The notes under the pieces: generated by a model | The model's input: only the letters and a program-made list of their open reading frames with translations | Databases searched by the model: none | Told to the model about the DNA's origin: nothing | Made by a program: the position numbers and the translations under genes | NCBI GenBank assembly: GCA_947174575.1 | Contig: CAMWJM010000061.1 | Coordinates: forward strand, 1 to 7,102 | From: an uncultured Alistipes sp. | GTDB lineage: Bacteria > Bacteroidota > Bacteroidia > Bacteroidales > Rikenellaceae | Direction: 5' to 3' | DNA length: 7,102 bases | Part shown: positions 6,272 through 7,102 of the stretch, one piece after another | Layout: each line of letters begins with the position of its first letter | Position numbering within the stretch: position 1 is the stretch's first letter

Positions 6272-7102
6272 ATGAAAATCGTTACTTTGGGTGAAATCAT
6301 GCTGCGCCTTTCGACGCCCGGCAACACCCGTTTCGTGCAGTCCGATTCGTTCGATGTCGTCTATGGCGGCGGCGAGGCCAACGTGGCCGTGAGCTGCGCC
6401 AACTACGGCCACGACGCCTATTTCGTCACCAAGCTGCCCAAGCACGAGATCGGCCAGTCGGCCGTCAATGCGCTGCGCAAGTACGGCGTCAAGACCGACT
6501 TCATCGCTCGCGGCGGCGACCGCGTGGGTATCTACTACCTCGAAACCGGTGCTTCGATGCGTCCCTCGAAGGTGATCTACGACCGCGCCCATTCGGCTAT
6601 CGCCGAGGCCGACGCTTCGGACTTCGATTTCGATGCTATCATGGAGGGTGCCCAGTGGTTCCACTGGTCGGGCATCACGCCGGCCATTTCCGACAAGGCC
6701 GCCGAACTGACGAAGCTGGCTTGCGAAGCCGCCAAGCGTCACGGCGTGACGGTTTCGGTCGACCTCAATTTCCGCAAGAAGCTCTGGACTAAAGAGAAAG
6801 CCCAGTCGATCATGCGTCCCCTGATGCAGTATGTCGACGTCTGCATCGGCAACGAGGAGGACGCCGAGCTGTGCCTCGGTTTCAAGCCCGACGCCAATGT
6901 CGAGGGCGGCGAGACCAACGCCGAGGGCTACAAGGGCATCTTCAAGCAGATGGCCGAGACGTTCGGGTTCAAATATGTGATTTCGACCCTGCGCGAGTCG
7001 TTCTCCGCCACGCACAACGGCTGGAAAGCCATGATCTACAACGGCAAGGAGTTCTACGAGTCGAAGCGCTACGACATCGACCCGATCATCGACCGCGTAG
7101 GC
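6272..7102 (+). CDS. kdgK: 2-keto-3-deoxygluconate kinase (PfkB family), cut by right window edge
   Basis: KdgK (EC 2.7.1.45) phosphorylates 2-dehydro-3-deoxy-D-gluconate with ATP to KDPG, which an aldolase then splits to pyruvate and glyceraldehyde 3-phosphate. The frame has 277 codons and no stop before the window ends; the family is usually about 310-345 residues. PfkB marks include MKIVTLGEIMLRLS (1-14), YGGGEANVAVSCANYG (31-46) near the sugar site, YDRAHSAI (103-110), VDLNFRKKLW (163-172) and CIGNEEDAE (191-199). The last residues, DPIIDRVG, normally lead straight into the GGDSF-type motif with the catalytic Asp, so that residue lies just outside. The ATG at 6272 follows uxaC by 15 bp with an A/T-rich leader and no Shine-Dalgarno. 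Coupling with uxaC favours KDG kinase over fructokinase or ribokinase, which share the fold. Confidence 0.9.
   Translation, partial: MKIVTLGEIMLRLSTPGNTRFVQSDSFDVVYGGGEANVAVSCANYGHDAYFVTKLPKHEIGQSAVNALRKYGVKTDFIARGGDRVGIYYLETGASMRPSKVIYDRAHSAIAEADASDFDFDAIMEGAQWFHWSGITPAISDKAAELTKLACEAAKRHGVTVSVDLNFRKKLWTKEKAQSIMRPLMQYVDVCIGNEEDAELCLGFKPDANVEGGETNAEGYKGIFKQMAETFGFKYVISTLRESFSATHNGWKAMIYNGKEFYESKRYDIDPIIDRVG

Noticed and set aside
4832..7015. A 727-codon open frame on the minus strand opposite uxaC and kdgK
   Set aside because: It spans two clear genes and their gap. The plus frames encode well-known enzymes; the minus frame is a codon-bias shadow.
1..7102. Search for CRISPR, tRNA, rRNA, insertion sequence or phage signals
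   Set aside because: I saw no regularly spaced identical repeats, cloverleaf or rRNA-like stretch, terminal inverted repeats, transposase or integrase. The 27-bp pattern at 3427-3534 is too degenerate and lacks unique spacers, so it is not a CRISPR array.

Overview
The window comes from a GC-rich Bacteroidetes chromosome. An Alistipes/Rikenellaceae-like gut bacterium is my best guess, but it is not proven. The evidence is the GyrA variant, a secreted TPR protein typical of the phylum, start codons preceded by A/T-rich leaders without Shine-Dalgarno sequences, promoter matches to the Bacteroidetes consensus (TTTG, about 20 bp, TAnnTTTG), and a lipoprotein that resembles the DUF4861 family.

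Layout. Bases 1-1985 (+) hold the 3' two thirds of gyrA, cut by the left window edge. After 27 bp comes a 448-residue secreted TPR protein (2013-3359, +), probably in the same transcription unit. A strong 12-bp hairpin with T-runs on both strands (3381-3409) closes this unit. It can also serve the convergent gene on the other side. An AT-rich, internally repetitive spacer (about 3410-3563) follows, and then a minus-strand lipoprotein gene (3564-4685). A 158-bp divergent promoter region (4686-4843) separates it from uxaC (4844-6256, +). Fifteen bases after uxaC, kdgK starts (6272, +) and runs off the right edge about two residues short of its expected catalytic motif.

How the genes work together. 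The left half is housekeeping: DNA gyrase plus a periplasmic or envelope TPR protein of unknown role. The right half is a hexuronate catabolic locus. UxaC isomerises glucuronate or galacturonate. KdgK phosphorylates 2-keto-3-deoxygluconate, the later product of the same route, to KDPG. The steps between (fructuronate/tagaturonate reductase, mannonate/altronate dehydratase) and after (KDPG aldolase) are not in view and may lie to the right. The divergently transcribed lipoprotein faces the same regulatory region. It is a reasonable candidate for an uncharacterised envelope factor that acts on uronate-containing glycans before uptake, but this rests on context alone.

I found no tRNA, rRNA, CRISPR array, insertion sequence or phage gene. 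The least-explained items are the DUF4861-like lipoprotein, the paired promoters and short inverted repeats between it and uxaC, and the repetitive spacer at 3427-3534.
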